Below the pieces are notes generated by a model that worked only from the letters and a program-made list of their open reading frames with translations, searched no databases and had not been told where the DNA came from. This document shows positions 44,901-56,900 of a stretch of DNA of 64,000 nucleotides, piece by piece; the stretch's first letter is position 1, and every line of letters starts with the position of its first letter. Both the position numbers and the translations under genes were made by a program. Source of the stretch: Deuterostichococcus epilithicus (taxonomy: Eukaryota > Chlorophyta > Trebouxiophyceae > Prasiolales > Stichococcaceae); contig JAVTLE010000023.1 in the NCBI GenBank assembly GCA_033439295.1, positions 3,756,530-3,820,529 of the forward strand, written 5' to 3'.

Positions 44901-47483
44901 CAGGCGGGTGAAGCGAGTCATGCGGCGGGGCTGTCCATCCCAGTGCGCATCTCGCCGCTGGATTTCCCAGTGGACCAGTACATCGCCATTGGTTCGCCGC
45001 TGGGCCTCTTTCTCGCGCTTCGCAAGGTACGGAACAAATGTTGCAAATTTTGTGATCTCTTGTGCTGCTGCAAGATACGGTTCCGCTCTCCTGTGAGGCC
45101 GCAAGGTACGGCGGCGCATACCTGGACGACCTGGCAGAAACTGTAGACCAAGGCAGTTCCTCACATATCCAGGCCATCATCGCAACAGGGTGATTCACAA
45201 AGCAGGGCTGTGCATGGGTCTGCAGATTGATCCGGGGCAGGGCTCGGGGCTTGGCTCGCCAGCGGCGGCGCGCCTCATGCCCGGCGGCGGCGGCGGCTGC
45301 GACGGCCTGCCCGCCGTCAACCGCGCCTACAACCTGTACCAGCCCTACGACCCCATCGCCTACAGGCGAGCTGCACCGACATTTTGCCTCTCAAAATGTT
45401 GGCTATGCCCGCCAGATTCTGGGGGTAGGGATGCTGATGAAGTGAGACCCGCAATCTGATGTCCCAACAGAAGGTATCGGTGCCAGCTCGCCGCTGGCAA
45501 TGGCGCTATATAGCCTTGCAGCATCAGCCACTCACATGTGTAGCTCTCGTGCTTCCCAACTCCAGGATGGAGCCGCTGGCAGTGCGCGGCGGCGAGAAGC
45601 GGCGGCCGGCCTTCGCGCCCTACCACCGTGGCGGCCGACGGCTGCACATTGGTATCCAGGCGAGCCCGCTACAACCACCCACCCCTTTCCTGCTTGCGAT
45701 GCTGCAGCCCATCTCCTGCTTGCGCTGCTGCAGTCTGTGAGCCGCCTGCCTACACATCAGCATGCAGGTGCCTGGACACAGCAGGTTCTGCCTGCTTTCG
45801 TCTCCGCGGTCTGGCAGCTGCCTGCCCGCAATGCCCGTGCAAGTGCACGCCACGTAGACGCAGTGCCTGAGAAGGCTCTGCTCACCTGCTGCACCCACAT
45901 CACTGCCCTCTGCCTAGCACTACTTCCAACTCCACGTTGCTGCCCTCCACGACTTGATTTCTGCCTTTCGCGACACTAGGAGCTGTCGGAGGACATTGGC
46001 TCCGCCGTCGGCGGTTTCGGCAGCAACGTTGGCCGCGTCAGCAGCAACATGTGGGGCAGCGTGCGCAGCGGGCTGGGCCGCGCCGCCGCCGTGGTCACCG
46101 TCGCCAAGGCGGAGGGCGCAAAAGAGGGCCAGGAAGCAGCAGCTACGCAGGAGTCTGCCAGCCAGCGCGCGGCAGACGTGAGTGCATCCTCGCTGGAACC
46201 CGTCTCCTCCACGTCCCATCTGCCCTTGAACCCTGGGCGCTGGCCTTACATCGACCGCCTCTTGAGTCCATTCACATTCTGGGTCTTGAGACTGTGGGGC
46301 CGCCGTGCCTATCCGCCTCTGCCTCGCTGCAGCAGCAGCGTCGGCGCCGGCAGCAGCTCGGCGACCCGGGACCGGCATTCAGAGGCTGACTGTGTTTCCT
46401 GGCATGCTGCGCTGTCCGCAGGCGGAGGTGCAGGCGCGGGCGGACGAGCCGGGAACCGCGTTCTGGCGGCTCACTGAGGGCCGCGGCGGGGACGACAAGT
46501 CAGCTGCCGGCCGCATGGACTTCGTGCTGCAGGTCTGCCTCTGCAAACCATGCAAATCAACAGGGCCTTAGATCAACGATGCACCGATAGGGGTGGGGTG
46601 CGGTGTTCGTTGGTGATTGACAAGTTGCTGGCTTAAAAACTGAGCTTGCCTGGCAGCGGCAGACGTCCTCATGCATCACTTGGCAGCAGATCGGTCGCAG
46701 ATCGTCCGATATCAGGGGCTGGTTGCGGCAGATGCTTTCGGATATGCCTGTCACCTCACCCCTGGGTTTTAAACTGCCTGTGCCCCTGCAGACCCCCGAC
46801 CAGGCTCCGAAGTGCTTGGGACCGGTCCTAAACCCCAAAACCCACCGCAGGACTCACCGACGGAAAACCCCTACCCGTCGGCTATCAGCACGCGCATCAG
46901 CACCGGAAGCGCGCGCCAACGCCGGCCTGAACCCCGGCCTGACCCTGCCCGCAGGACTCGCCGACGGAGAACCCCTACCTGTCCGCCATCAGCGCGCACT
47001 TCAGCTACTGGAACAGCGCCGACACTGCGCTGCTGCTGGCGCGGGCGGTGTCCGGGCTGGACGTGCTCACCGGGCGGCACAAGACCGGCGGCGGGGAGGC
47101 GGCAGGGCGGGACGATGGCGGCGGCGGCGCCAGTGGCACCAAGACGCCGCAGGGCGGCAAGACGCCGCAGGGCGGCTCGCCGAAGGGCGGCTCCCCGCGC
47201 ACCCCACCGCCGGAGCAGGTGACCTCGCATGTCATACCGATCGCCTGTGAGAAGGATCGTGCTGCTGCCGCTATGCTACATGCCATGCTCGATGCTCGGA
47301 GGCATACAGCGAATTAGGTTTGAGATATCGTTTCAAGCAGTGTTGCCTGCGGCCCATGACGTGCGTGGGCGACTTCTGTTTGATTCGCCGGCGCAGGCTG
47401 CGGCGACCAGCCCGCCGACGCCGCTGAGCCCGCAGGAGCTCGTCGATCGGCTGGGGAGCGCATGGCACACGTCTGGCGTCTGA
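38939..47483 (+). CDS. SGR2: DDHD-domain phospholipase A1, SGR2-like
   Basis: Intracellular PA-PLA1-type lipase acting at endomembranes; the plant homologue SGR2 is vacuolar and needed for gravitropism. ATG 38939 gives MPFSEALADIPPALHPEPFT. N-terminal exons carry RKDELEAAWWQEHSELASG and the family block GLWEVDLLLRLMTPCYWPE (about 40245-40305) with VMRGTWFVEKGADWVPLRET (about 40634-40690). Then follow DRLILAVHGIGQKLSGANIV (about 41858-41915), EVLPVQWRKGLNLG, LARSLMPANLEGLRGILHAT and VEVLLYLTPLHCQDM. The nucleophile elbow GNISIVAHSLGSVLTWDILS (about 43609-43665) has the Ser of GxSxG. A low-complexity Ala/Gly linker and a coiled coil (VQQLRAEVAELRRRLQTATA) precede the DDHD domain: SPLDFPVDQYIAIGSPLGLF, NLYQPYDPIAYR, RMDFVLQ and NPYLSAISAHFSYWNSADTA, holding the metal-like D, D, H, D residues. 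The end QELVDRLGSAWHTSGV stops at 47481-47483. It has more than fifteen exons, and several carry partial duplications. Confidence 0.9.
39645..39921 (+). repeat. Triplicated exon fragment in the DDHD gene
   Basis: Three copies of a roughly 60-bp unit (39645-39703, 39764-39821, 39862-39921) share GGCGGC..CGC..CAGGAGCTG and GGAGGTGTC. Copies 1 and 3 read VAARRQELLDKEVSATS and LAARRQELLQKEVSATS. The middle copy is more diverged. Each unit ends in a CAG-type acceptor-like string. Confidence 0.9.
42778..43008 (+). repeat. Duplicated exon start in the DDHD gene, offset 138
   Basis: A 90-bp block covering an intron end and the exon start RRQVDELARSLMPANLEGLR occurs at 42778-42870 and 42919-43008. 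Both copies are open. The first is followed at once by a GTGTCA donor-like site, the second runs on into the full exon (GILHATAVEV). Confidence 0.92.
43115..43214 (+). repeat. Duplicated exon end in the DDHD gene, offset 62
   Basis: The 3' end of the LNATVAKFRARNPAFK exon with its donor (43115-43152) is repeated in the following intron (43177-43214). In the second copy the GTGAGG donor reads GCGAGG. The second copy contains the N at 43196. Confidence 0.9.
46845..47003 (+). repeat. Duplicated acceptor and exon start of the DDHD metal-site exon
   Basis: A block of about 55 bases, beginning CCGCAGGACTC and covering the acceptor and SPTENPYLSAIS, lies at 46949-47003. A diverged copy lies at 46845-46902 (SPTENPYPSAIS), offset 104. 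Only the right copy continues into AHFSYWNSAD. Confidence 0.92.
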
Positions 47484-47934
47484 AGATACTGGCTGGTCCA
47501 TAATGGTCGCCGAGGAAGGCTAGAAGGGAATGCTAAACGGTGGTGACCTGCTGAGCATTGACGCCCGGAGAAGGGACAGCAGGCTCGTTGCAGCCATAGC
47601 ACATCTTCGCTGTCCCCTTGGGACGACTGCTGGGCAATTTGGGACAGGTCTTGCGGGCGCTGCTGCACCGGGGTACTTGACACCGCTGTCCCATCCGGCA
47701 GGCGTGACAGTGGATGATTCGCACAAATCTGCTTGTGTACGAGTGGTCTGTACAGTGTTGCACGGTTGCCGCTTAGATCAGCTCTTCAGCGTTCATAAGC
47801 TGGTTGGAGCACATGTCAAGATTACCTATTGGAAGGGCGGGCTCTGCACTGATAAATGAAGCCAATGCCAATCAAATGATGGTGCTGCTCAGTAAAAAGT
47901 TGCTTTGGCAAGTTCTACACCATGCCTTTCTGCC
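47484..47934. other. Convergent intergenic region
   Basis: About 450 bases between the DDHD stop and the carrier stop, AT-richer toward 47800-47900. No coding or RNA feature seen. Confidence 0.5.
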
Positions 47935-50084
47935 TCAGCTCATAGCCTCCTTAATCTTCTCGAATGTGATCCAGGCTATCGCGTTGCCTGGAACTATGGT
48001 CAGGAGCCGCGGCGCCAACCCTGCCGCGAAGCCCTGCAAACCTGCAGTAATACGGGGATACCGCATCTCGTGGTGGCACGCACCACACACACAAGCTAGG
48101 AGATGGTTGCTGCCCGGCTGTGTCAAAGGTCATGCAAACTTGAAGCTAGGACTCACCTTGCGTGCGCCATAGATTTCGGAACACCTGCATGGCTGTGAGC
48201 GACCCGCCCTCTGTCGTTGCTGAAAGGACCTGCGGCGGAAAATACACACCTGCCTTTACATCCCGGAACACCTCCATGGCGCTGTGCTGGTTCATCTCAG
48301 TGAGCGTCCTAATGCAGCTGCAATTGAATCCGGCATTCCCAGAGAGGTGGTCGGGCTCGCAGCGGGCCTGGCATATCAGGTATTGATGCTGTTGCAGCTA
48401 TTCTGCAGCTACAATCGACCCGTCTACAAGGCCCCGACTGCTGCCCACCTGCAGTTGCGTCTTCACCACGTCTACAGGGTGCGTGGACACGACGGCGAGC
48501 GACGCCGAGCCAGCGGAGCACGCAGCCAGCACCACCGCCGGCAGCGGGTCTGCTTCCAGCATCTGTGCCGCCCGCTGTTTCGATGCCTCGTACGACGCAA
48601 TAAAGATTGCATTCCAGGGAAACCACACCTGCGCGAGAGTGCAGTCGGTCCTTTCGACAGTCGGTCAGCCCTTGCATGATGGCTGGATGCCGGAGGACCA
48701 GTGTCATTCAGGAGGTCCTCCAAGAGGTCGTTGGGCTTGCATTCTAATTCTGGCATGCTGTCCGTGCGTCAGTTGCCTCAGTAGGGTGACTGCCGAGCAG
48801 TAAATGGACACTATGGCATCTTGGAAGTTTGTGGTTATCTGGCACGCACCGAGTTGCCCGCCCAGTAGCCCTTCAGCATGCCGCGCAGCCCCCGCTGCTG
48901 CACGATGCTGCTGATGGCGTGCCAGGTGGAGCGGTAGGAAAACTTGTCCGCCATCATCGTCTGCACCTGCAGTCCCCACCAGTGGCACAGGCATGGCCAC
49001 ATGACCGGAGCAAAGTTTGACAGCGTCTTGGCACGTGTTCCAAAGCTGTTGACAGACAGCACTGGACCACAGAGCAGGTAAGAACTCAAAGCATATCTTC
49101 TGCAGCATCGCACACCTGCAGCCGCTCCTTGATGATGTCCACCCTGGAGCAACAGGCAGCTTGAAGTTTGTGAGGACGAGGTCATGAACCAGCGCATTGC
49201 ACAGTGCAGCATTGCACAAGCAAACTTGCCGCAACGCTTGACCATACATCACCCGCAAGCTGGCTCACGGCGTGAAGAGGATGCCGGCAGCTGTTTGTTG
49301 TAGCAACCCTGTCGCCATGTCAGCTGAGACGCCATGGCCGTGCGCCCGTAGGGGCTGCGTCAGCACCTTGCCCGCTTCATAGGCACCGAAGTATGTTGCC
49401 TACGGCAGTTTGAGAGGACAGAACTTTGGGGCGTCTGAAATGCGAGCCGGGACATGCAGCTGTTTCGCATGCCGAAGCTGGACAGCGGCGCTGTTGAGGT
49501 CGTTTCGAATTTGCAACGAAATGATCTCGCCTACGGCAGATGGTCAGCTTCTGGACAGAGACGAACACCCAACTGGGGCAACGTCCCCCTGTGGTGTGCC
49601 GGCTCCAAATTCTACATTGCGGCTGACCTGTGCGGGCGCAAAGCCCAGGACGATGGCGCCGAAGCCGCGGTAGAAGCCAGGCAGCCCCTCGGCGGCCGCC
49701 AGGCTTCGGAAGGCATGCCAGGTGCCGCGGTACACTGGGCCGCCGGCCAGCGTGCCCTGCATTTGCAGCCGCGCCTTGATCGTGTCCGTCGGGTCTGCAG
49801 GGTCACTGAACGCTGTCAGAATTGACGACAGACCACTTGTATGTGCGCAACCGATCGCGCCGGTCGTGAGGGCGCCTGGTCCATGGCCTGTGGCCTCGTC
49901 CTCAAGTGGAAGGCATCAATGAGAGGGCCAAAAAGAGCGATCCAGCTGCACTGTTCAGGCGCTCACGGGTGCAGACGCGGGACACGATGGCAGCTGCGGC
50001 GCCCGCCACCATGCTGCTCCCCAGATGCGAAAGGTTGTCAACGCCGGCTGCCGCACCGGACGTGGACTCGCCCCCTTTAGACAT
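47935..50084 (-). CDS. Mitochondrial carrier family (SLC25) transporter
   Basis: Six-helix inner-membrane solute carrier made of three repeats; the substrate is not determined. ATG 50084 opens MSKGGESTSGAAAGVDNLSH then LGSSMVAGAAAAIVSRVC, the first helix. The three signature loops are PTDTIKARLQMQ (about 49750-49795), PVDIIKERLQ (about 49110-49140) and HPVDVVKTQLQVG (about 48448-48490), each the Px[D/E]xx[K/R] motif. After each comes the matching matrix helix: YRGTWHAFRSLAAAEGLPGF YRGFGAIVLGFAPAQ; YRSTWHAISSIVQQRGLRGM LKGYWAGNSV; and AMQVFRNLWRTQGE with GFAAGLAPRLLTIVPGNAIA WITFEKIKEAMS. The stop is TGA at 47935-47937. PWNAIFIASYEASKQR (about 48560-48620) is the helix before the third repeat. 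All three repeats are intact and multi-exon. Closest well-known relatives are plant generic carriers; contact-site residues were not assigned. Confidence 0.93.
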
Positions 50085-50958
50085 GGAGCAGCTGCAGCTC
50101 GACCGCTACACCCCAAAGCGTGACGCCAGGATCACTGAGAGCGCCTGGCCTATTCAGAACCCTGCAGCTTATCTGGCATTATGCTGCAGCGGCGCCAAGA
50201 CGAACATCTGGAGCGCAGTAGCAGCTACTGATCGTCTCTTGGTTTCTACATAGAAGCGTAACGCTGATGCACTTCCATGGCGCAGACGATGGAAAGAGTT
50301 AAGCTAGCGATGTAGCATTGTAGCTTGCATGCCAAGTTGAGCTTTGGCTATGAGGACTAAAGACGTCTGACGGGACGCGGGCCCTTGCTCCAGAGCCTGA
50401 AGCTCAACAGCAACAGCTGGCAATGTGTGGCCGGAAAGGAGGCCTGCGACTTCGCAAAAGCTGTGCGGCCCCCGCTGTGGCCCCCTTCGAAGCTTTTCGA
50501 ATTCGGTGTTGAATTTGCAGTTGCAGCGGCGCAGTTTCCATTCGCCACGTCTAGATAGAAATGGTGGGTAGGTGCCTCGGTGAACGACACATGAGACCGG
50601 ACGCATCTGCAAGAAGCGGAAAACACACTGGAACCCATGGCCAGCGATGCCAGGCATAGGTAGCTCACGGCAGCTGGCGTGCGTCTGGGGCAACGTCATG
50701 GCGCCTGCGGCAGTTCGGATAAAGGGCGACTGTCCAGAGCACCCGACAGTTGTCGCTGCACCGTCAAGCGGACAGCAGGTGCATTTGCACACCGCCAAAT
50801 GCCGTGGGTCAAGGCAATGCGCGCCACTGAACATGGTGACCGGCGTCCGAATTCGCTTCGTCTGGAAACGCTCATGCACACGGGGCCCATATATATAGCA
50901 TTACCTCTTCACCTCCCAATTGGCGCCCGCTGACCGCACTGACCGTGTCCAAACGCAG
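50085..50958. promoter_or_regulatory. Divergent intergenic region, carrier / trithorax gene
   Basis: About 870 bases. A CATATATATAGC string (50887-50898) about 60 bases before the first supported trithorax exon could be a TATA box. The missing first exon of that gene may be here; ATG 50698 (MAPAAVRIKGDCPEHP) is one candidate. A 191-codon minus-strand frame (50304-50879) has no domain, and I do not call it a gene. Confidence 0.4.
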
Positions 50959-53900
50959 GATGCCACACCTATCACCAGTCCGCCGGAGCAGCCTTGGCAG
51001 CGGTCCGGGGAGCAGCAGGGCGTAAAGGAAGCTGGGCAGCAGTGGCAGCAGCGCACTGCGAAACGGCAGAGGACCGGCAGCGGCACGGCTCCTGCTGCGC
51101 CGGCGGCTGCTGCAGCCAGCGGCAAACTGGCAGACCTGCAGGCGTATCTGCGAGGCGCTCTATGCAGCCCCGCGACGGCGCCCACAGCTGCGCGCGCTAA
51201 GGAGCCTGATCAGGCAGCTCCTGCGGTGCAGACGCCATCGCCAATCGAGCCGCAGCTGCTGCGCGCAGACGAGCGGCTGAGTACGGATGCTTCGCCGTCG
51301 CTGCCCGTGCTGTGCGCTGGCGCATCAGAGCAGCAGCCCGCAGTGCAGCAGCAGGAGGCTTTGCTGCTTGCGCCTGACAGCCGCACGGTTACCGGCGGCG
51401 CTGACGGCGCTGCTGCGGGCGGCGGGGACGGTGCTGGCGGCGGAGCTGCCAAAGATGCAGCGGCTGTCGGCCTGCCGGCATCGAAAGCTGCGGTGAACCC
51501 AGCGGCGGCCGCGGCGCCAGACACAGTGGGCGCGCAGCTGTTGGACGCCTGGGAGCACTTTGTGCAACACCGGCGGCAGCCGCAGTACCTGCAGTTTCAC
51601 GAGTGAGTGCCTCCTGCCGCCTTGCGGTCTGCATTGTCCTGCGCTCTGCGCCCTTCTGTGGTCGATCACCCTTATGGCGATTGAGCCGGGCGGTTGCGAG
51701 CCAGCGAGCTACAAATCAGGGTGGTTTTTTGTGAAGTCTTGTCGCCTCTGGCGCCATCAGCTCTATGGGTGGGCTACAATTTCGCAGTGCCAGGCGCCCC
51801 GCCTTCCTTCGCCATGGCAGCTTTGTCCTGCTGCAGCCTGGCCTGCTGCATGCTTTCCATGCACATCCAGTCGAGTGGGGTGTGGCGCCCAGTCCAGCTG
51901 ATCTTCGCCTGCAACAGGCGCACTTCAGCATGGTACAACGGACCACAACTGTGCAATACAACCCTGTCATGCATGCGCACATCAGGCAATGACATCCCCA
52001 ACTTCGCTTCAAATAATTTATAATATAATCAAAAGTATACATACAGGGTGGACACGCTGGGCGTCAGCGCTGCAGCTTACCTGGGCTGCGAGCTGCGCGT
52101 CTACTGGCCGGACGATGACGCCTGGTACCTCGGCACCGCAGTCGGCTTCGATGCCGCCACCCACCGGCACAAGGTGGGCGGGGTCAGGGGCGCGCAAGCC
52201 CCTTGGGTCGTTCAGTTGCTGGCACTGGACTGGCGGCGCCCCTAGTCACAGGAGGTTCGGTAGGCGCAAGCCTATGACAGTTTTGCATGTCTCCTCGGCA
52301 CCTCTGCGTTGACGCGCCGCAGCGCGCAAGCGTGGTGGGCGCCGACTGCCGCAGGACCTTCGAAACCAAACAGGAAATGCATCTGCAGGTGGACTATGCG
52401 GACGGCGACGCCGAGGAGGTCCTGCTAGCGGCGGAACGGGTGCGCCTACGCATGGTGCCCGGCGAGGCGCTGCCGCCGCCGACCGCTGCCGAGCTNGCTG
52501 GCGCCGCGGCAGCACTGCGGGCGGCCGCCTCCGCTTCCGCCGGCGCACACGCCAAGGCGATGCGGCAGCGGGCGGCGGCGGCAGCGGAGGCGCACGCGGC
52601 GGCGGCGCGGCGGGAGGCAGACGCGGGGGCTGCAGAAGCGGCCCCGTGGCCGCCGGAGCCGTGGCTGTGGAGCTGCGCGGATGAGGTGGCGGCGCAGCGG
52701 ACGGATGCGACGCCGCAGGCAGAGGCGAGAGTGCCGCAGGCAGAGGCGGAAATGCAGCCGCAGCTGCTGGCAGGCAGCAGACAGCAGGAGGCAGACGACA
52801 ATCCCGTGTACGACGCTGGCAGCGGCAAGCAGTCGTGTGCTGTTGCCGCCCGCTCAGCCGCGTCAGCAGCGCCACGCAGGCGGCCGTCCAGCGGCGGCAG
52901 GAGGGGCTTCGCAGCCAGGAAGTCGGCCGGGGGCGATGCCCTGACGGCTGCCGAGCTGCGACCGGGCGACCTCGTCTGGGCGCAGGTCAGCGACCCATTC
53001 AAGTCCAGCATTAAGTTAATTTGTGCTGCTGTGCGTGTGCCTTGCCTGACAGGTGCTACGGACGTCAAACGCTTCAGCATGTGGCAGCTGTGCATCCACC
53101 CATTCTAACGTCCTTCTCCTGCCGTGCCTGTGACTGGCCCATCCTTCCTGCTTCCGCGCAGGTGAAGGGGTGGCCCTTTTGGCCGGCGCTGGTTATGACA
53201 CACCTGGACGCTGATGACGCCAAAGTGCCCGGTGTGCCTGCATCTGTATGGATCTGTATGATCGCGGTCGTAAGGGCAGCGATGTGCATGCCCAGGAACA
53301 GCCAATGGCCGTGGAGTATGTGAACTTGAAGTCCTTGGAGATTGCGCCATGTCGGTGTGCACCTGCACACCCAGTCTGCCTGCAAGTCGCGCGGTCGAGG
53401 TCGCCACGAATGCTGCGACTGTGGGCGCAGCAAAAGGTGCCCTCGCGTTGCAACAGCCCTCAGTCGCTGTTGGAGCTTGATGCACCTGGATGTGGCCGCA
53501 GCGGCCAAGGGCGAGGCGGTGGCGGTTTGCCTGTCCGGGACCGCAGGGTTTAGGTTGCTCCAAACCCTGCCTGTGTTATTTACAGCATCGTGCTGTGCGG
53601 CCCCGCAGCGGTCAAGGGCGAGGCGGTGGCGGTGTGCTTCTTCGGGACCATGGAGTTCATGCGGGTGCGCGCAAAGGCGCTGGTGCGGTTCGAGCCCGGG
53701 CTGCGCCAGAGGCTGCACGCGCGGTGCCGCAAGTCGGTCGCCAAGTTCCGCACCTCCCTCTTCGAGATCGCCGCCCTCCTGCGGGTGAGTGCGCGACGCC
53801 TCCAAGTGAGCAGGGGGTCTGCAAGTCCATTGACGAGGCTCCCATGCGCCTCGCAGCAACCGGTGCACCAGGACCATGCCGCGCTGCTGCGCAACCAGCT

Positions 53901-56900
53901 GCACGTGCCCAGGCTCCGGCTCGAGCCCCTGCGCCCTCGCCTTTCTGCCCTGCCGGCGTCGGCTGTCTTGTGTCAAACCTCAATGCAGCCATGCGACCGG
54001 GCCATGCTCATTCAACATCAGCGTGTGACCAGTGTGGAAGCCTCATGCGAAGCACTCGCTGACAACTTGATCTGAGTAGTTTAGAACCTACTCCGCAGGA
54101 GGGGGAGCTGCCAGACGGACCGATGGCGCCGCCCCACCTGGACGACCCGTTCCTGGACTCGGAGGAGGAGGAAGAAGAGGAAGGACATGCGCAGGAGGCA
54201 GGCGCGCCGCCGGCGAAGCGGCGCAAGGGCGTGCGGCTTTCCCTGGGCGGCGGCGGCGACGTGCGGCTGCCGCTCAAGCTGGGCCAGCACCTGACGGGTG
54301 ACTCTCTTTCCACAAATTTGGATGCGGAGTCACTGATGCGAGATTGCCAGTGTTTGGCCTCACAGGCCTGCAATCGGAAGGCCAAGCAGATCGAGGTTGC
54401 AAGGCGGCGGCAGCAGGACGGGGGCTGCAGCTGCGTGTGCGCCTGCGCCTGCAAAACACTTGCAGCGGTCGTGGCACTGATGCGTTTCGGGCAAATGATG
54501 AGAGCAGTCGAAAGATGAAAGCGGAGTAGTACCCTCTGCCTCAAGTCGAAATCAGCATTTCGTCAGGGTGTCAACGCTGCCGGCGTCATGTGAGCATTCA
54601 TGCTGCGATCTGTTTCAACAGAGAACTACTGGCATTGACGACCAGAAGGTCTGTGACAGCACGCCAGCATTCCTGCGCAGCTGTTTCAGCGCAAGTCATC
54701 GCTGATCTACCGCTGCAGACACTGGTGAAGCAGCCACAGGGTCGTTTTCAGCACGCCAGTAGTCCTGCACAGCAGTGTAGATCTTGGTGAAGCGGCGTTG
54801 AAACGCTGTTTCACCTCTGACACACTGCGGTGCATGACCACTGCTACGGTGCGTCTACTGCTGCCGTTTGCGTCTTGCGCTCGACAGCAGGCCCCGGCTA
54901 TTGCGGCTGTGACGGCAGGCTCCGTCAATGGCTACCCACACACACGACCCTGACCCCCTAAACACATGGCCCACCAGCCCCCAAGGTTCTGCTGTACCAG
55001 CGGTCCTTGTGCTCTCCATGTGCAGTGCTGGCCCTGGGGCGCATCGAGCACATCCACCCGGCCTTCCATGACGAAAAACACCTGTGGCCCGTGGGCTACC
55101 TGGCGGAGCGCGTGGCAGCGACGCCCGCCTCAGGCCGCAGGCCGGTGGCGCACCGGTGCGAGGTGCTTGCGGCACGGGACGGCAGCGGCCCGGTCTTCAG
55201 GCGCGCGACTCAGGATCAGCAATCCTGCAGCAGCAACCCTGCAGCAGGACCTGAATGGCACCTGTTCCACAGCAAAGGCTGCGGTCATGGCGCGTTGCTT
55301 GGCATGAAACGTCAAAGACTGCCCGGCAAAACCGCTCTGCCGGGCGAAACCGCAATGCTCGCCGCCTGCTGTGGTCAGACGCCGGCACGCATGTGCTCCC
55401 CAGGCCAGTGTCGCTTGGTTCTTCGTGATAGGAGATGTGGCAGAAGCTAGGTTGCGAAATGATAGCCTCTACCAATGGTGGCGCAGGGTCACACCGGAGG
55501 GCTGCCCGTCGGTGGAAGCCGCCACCGCCAGCGGCGCCTGGGGGGCACTGTACGGCTCTTCCGGCGGCGGCGGTGCCGCCGGCATCGATGGCATCGGGAA
55601 TTCAGCCTCGGCACGCGCAGCCGGCGGCATGGGCGGCACGCGCGCCTTTGGGCTGGCGCACGCGCGGGTGGCGGCGGCGCTGGCGGCCCTTCCGGGCGCG
55701 GACCGCTGCGACCGCTACTGCGGCTGGCCCGACGGCGAGGAGCGCCCGCTGCCGCAGCTGGTGCCAGATTTTCCTTCGCAAAACAGCTCAGCTCACATGT
55801 GCAAAGTCAAGCCAAGTACCTGCCTGGCACCAGCATGTCGGTCGACTGTGTGGCGCTGGAATGGCGTCTCACTGACACCATGGAAGGGGTGCGCTTGCTG
55901 GCGATCCAATCGTTGCAACGACCCCTTGTGCCACCGACGCGCAGACGGCGGAGGAGCTGCGGCAGCGGGCGGCGGCGCTGGCGCGCATGCAGCGGCTGCC
56001 GGAGGGCGTGGCGGCCGTCGCGGCGCCGACCTGCGGAGCCGCCTGCCATGTGTGCGGCGAGGAGGACGAAGCCGACGACAACGTGCTGCTGCAGGTGCGC
56101 GCTCTGCTGAGTCGGTATCGTGGTGCTGCGCAGACCCGCAGCATGGTCTCCAGACTTATTGAGCTGCCTGTTCGCTGGACAGTGTCTTCATCAGCAGCTG
56201 GCTCCGTGTGCCGCTTGCAGAAGGGGTGGGGAGTGCCAGGCAGGTCAGCAGTCTCGCTAGACTGCTCGCACCCTGCACATGAACACACGTTCACTGTGCT
56301 GCGCAGTGCGACGGATGCCGTGTGCTGGTCCACCAGACGTGCTACGGTGTGACGGCGCCGGCCAACGGCCGCCAGTGGCTGTGCGACAGTTGCACTCTGG
56401 GTAGGTGTCCATGTGACAGCTCCTTGTCTCAATTGCATCCGTGCACCGTCAAGCTCGGCCCTCTGTGCACCCGTGCATGGTAGCCAGACCAGCCAGGCAG
56501 ATGACGGTATTGCCTGACCGCATGTCATCGGTACGAATGCTTGGCGTCGCACTCCAGGCGTGCAGGGATGCTGCTGTGCCGAGCGGCAGGCTCACGACTG
56601 TGCTGATGACACACATCCAGAACGAAAGCTCTTAAATCGCGAGGATAGGATGCCAGGACAGGATGAAAGGCACACCTGCCGCAGCGCTGTGCCCACTGAC
56701 GCCTGCCGCCGTGCGTGCCGCGCGCGCAGGCCTGCGGGCGCCGCCGCCGTGCTGCCTGTGCCCCGTAGCGGGCGGCGCCCTGAAGGCCACCACCTGCGGC
56801 CGCTGGGCACACATGGCGTGCGCTCTGTGGGCCCCTGACGCCGTGGGACTGGACCCCGAGAGCGGCCTGATCGACGGCATCGAGCAGGCGCTTTTTTAGA

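Noticed and set aside
47130-47215. TPQGG-type repeats near the DDHD C-terminus
   Set aside because: Low-complexity coding repeat in a linker, common in GC-rich algal proteins; not a separate element.
50304-50879. 191-codon minus-strand frame between the carrier and trithorax genes
   Set aside because: No domain, no splice context, and composition unlike the confirmed exons here.
53074-53976. 300-codon minus-strand frame
   Set aside because: It is antisense to the PWWP exons, and its internal repeats simply mirror the exon duplication at 53498-53653.
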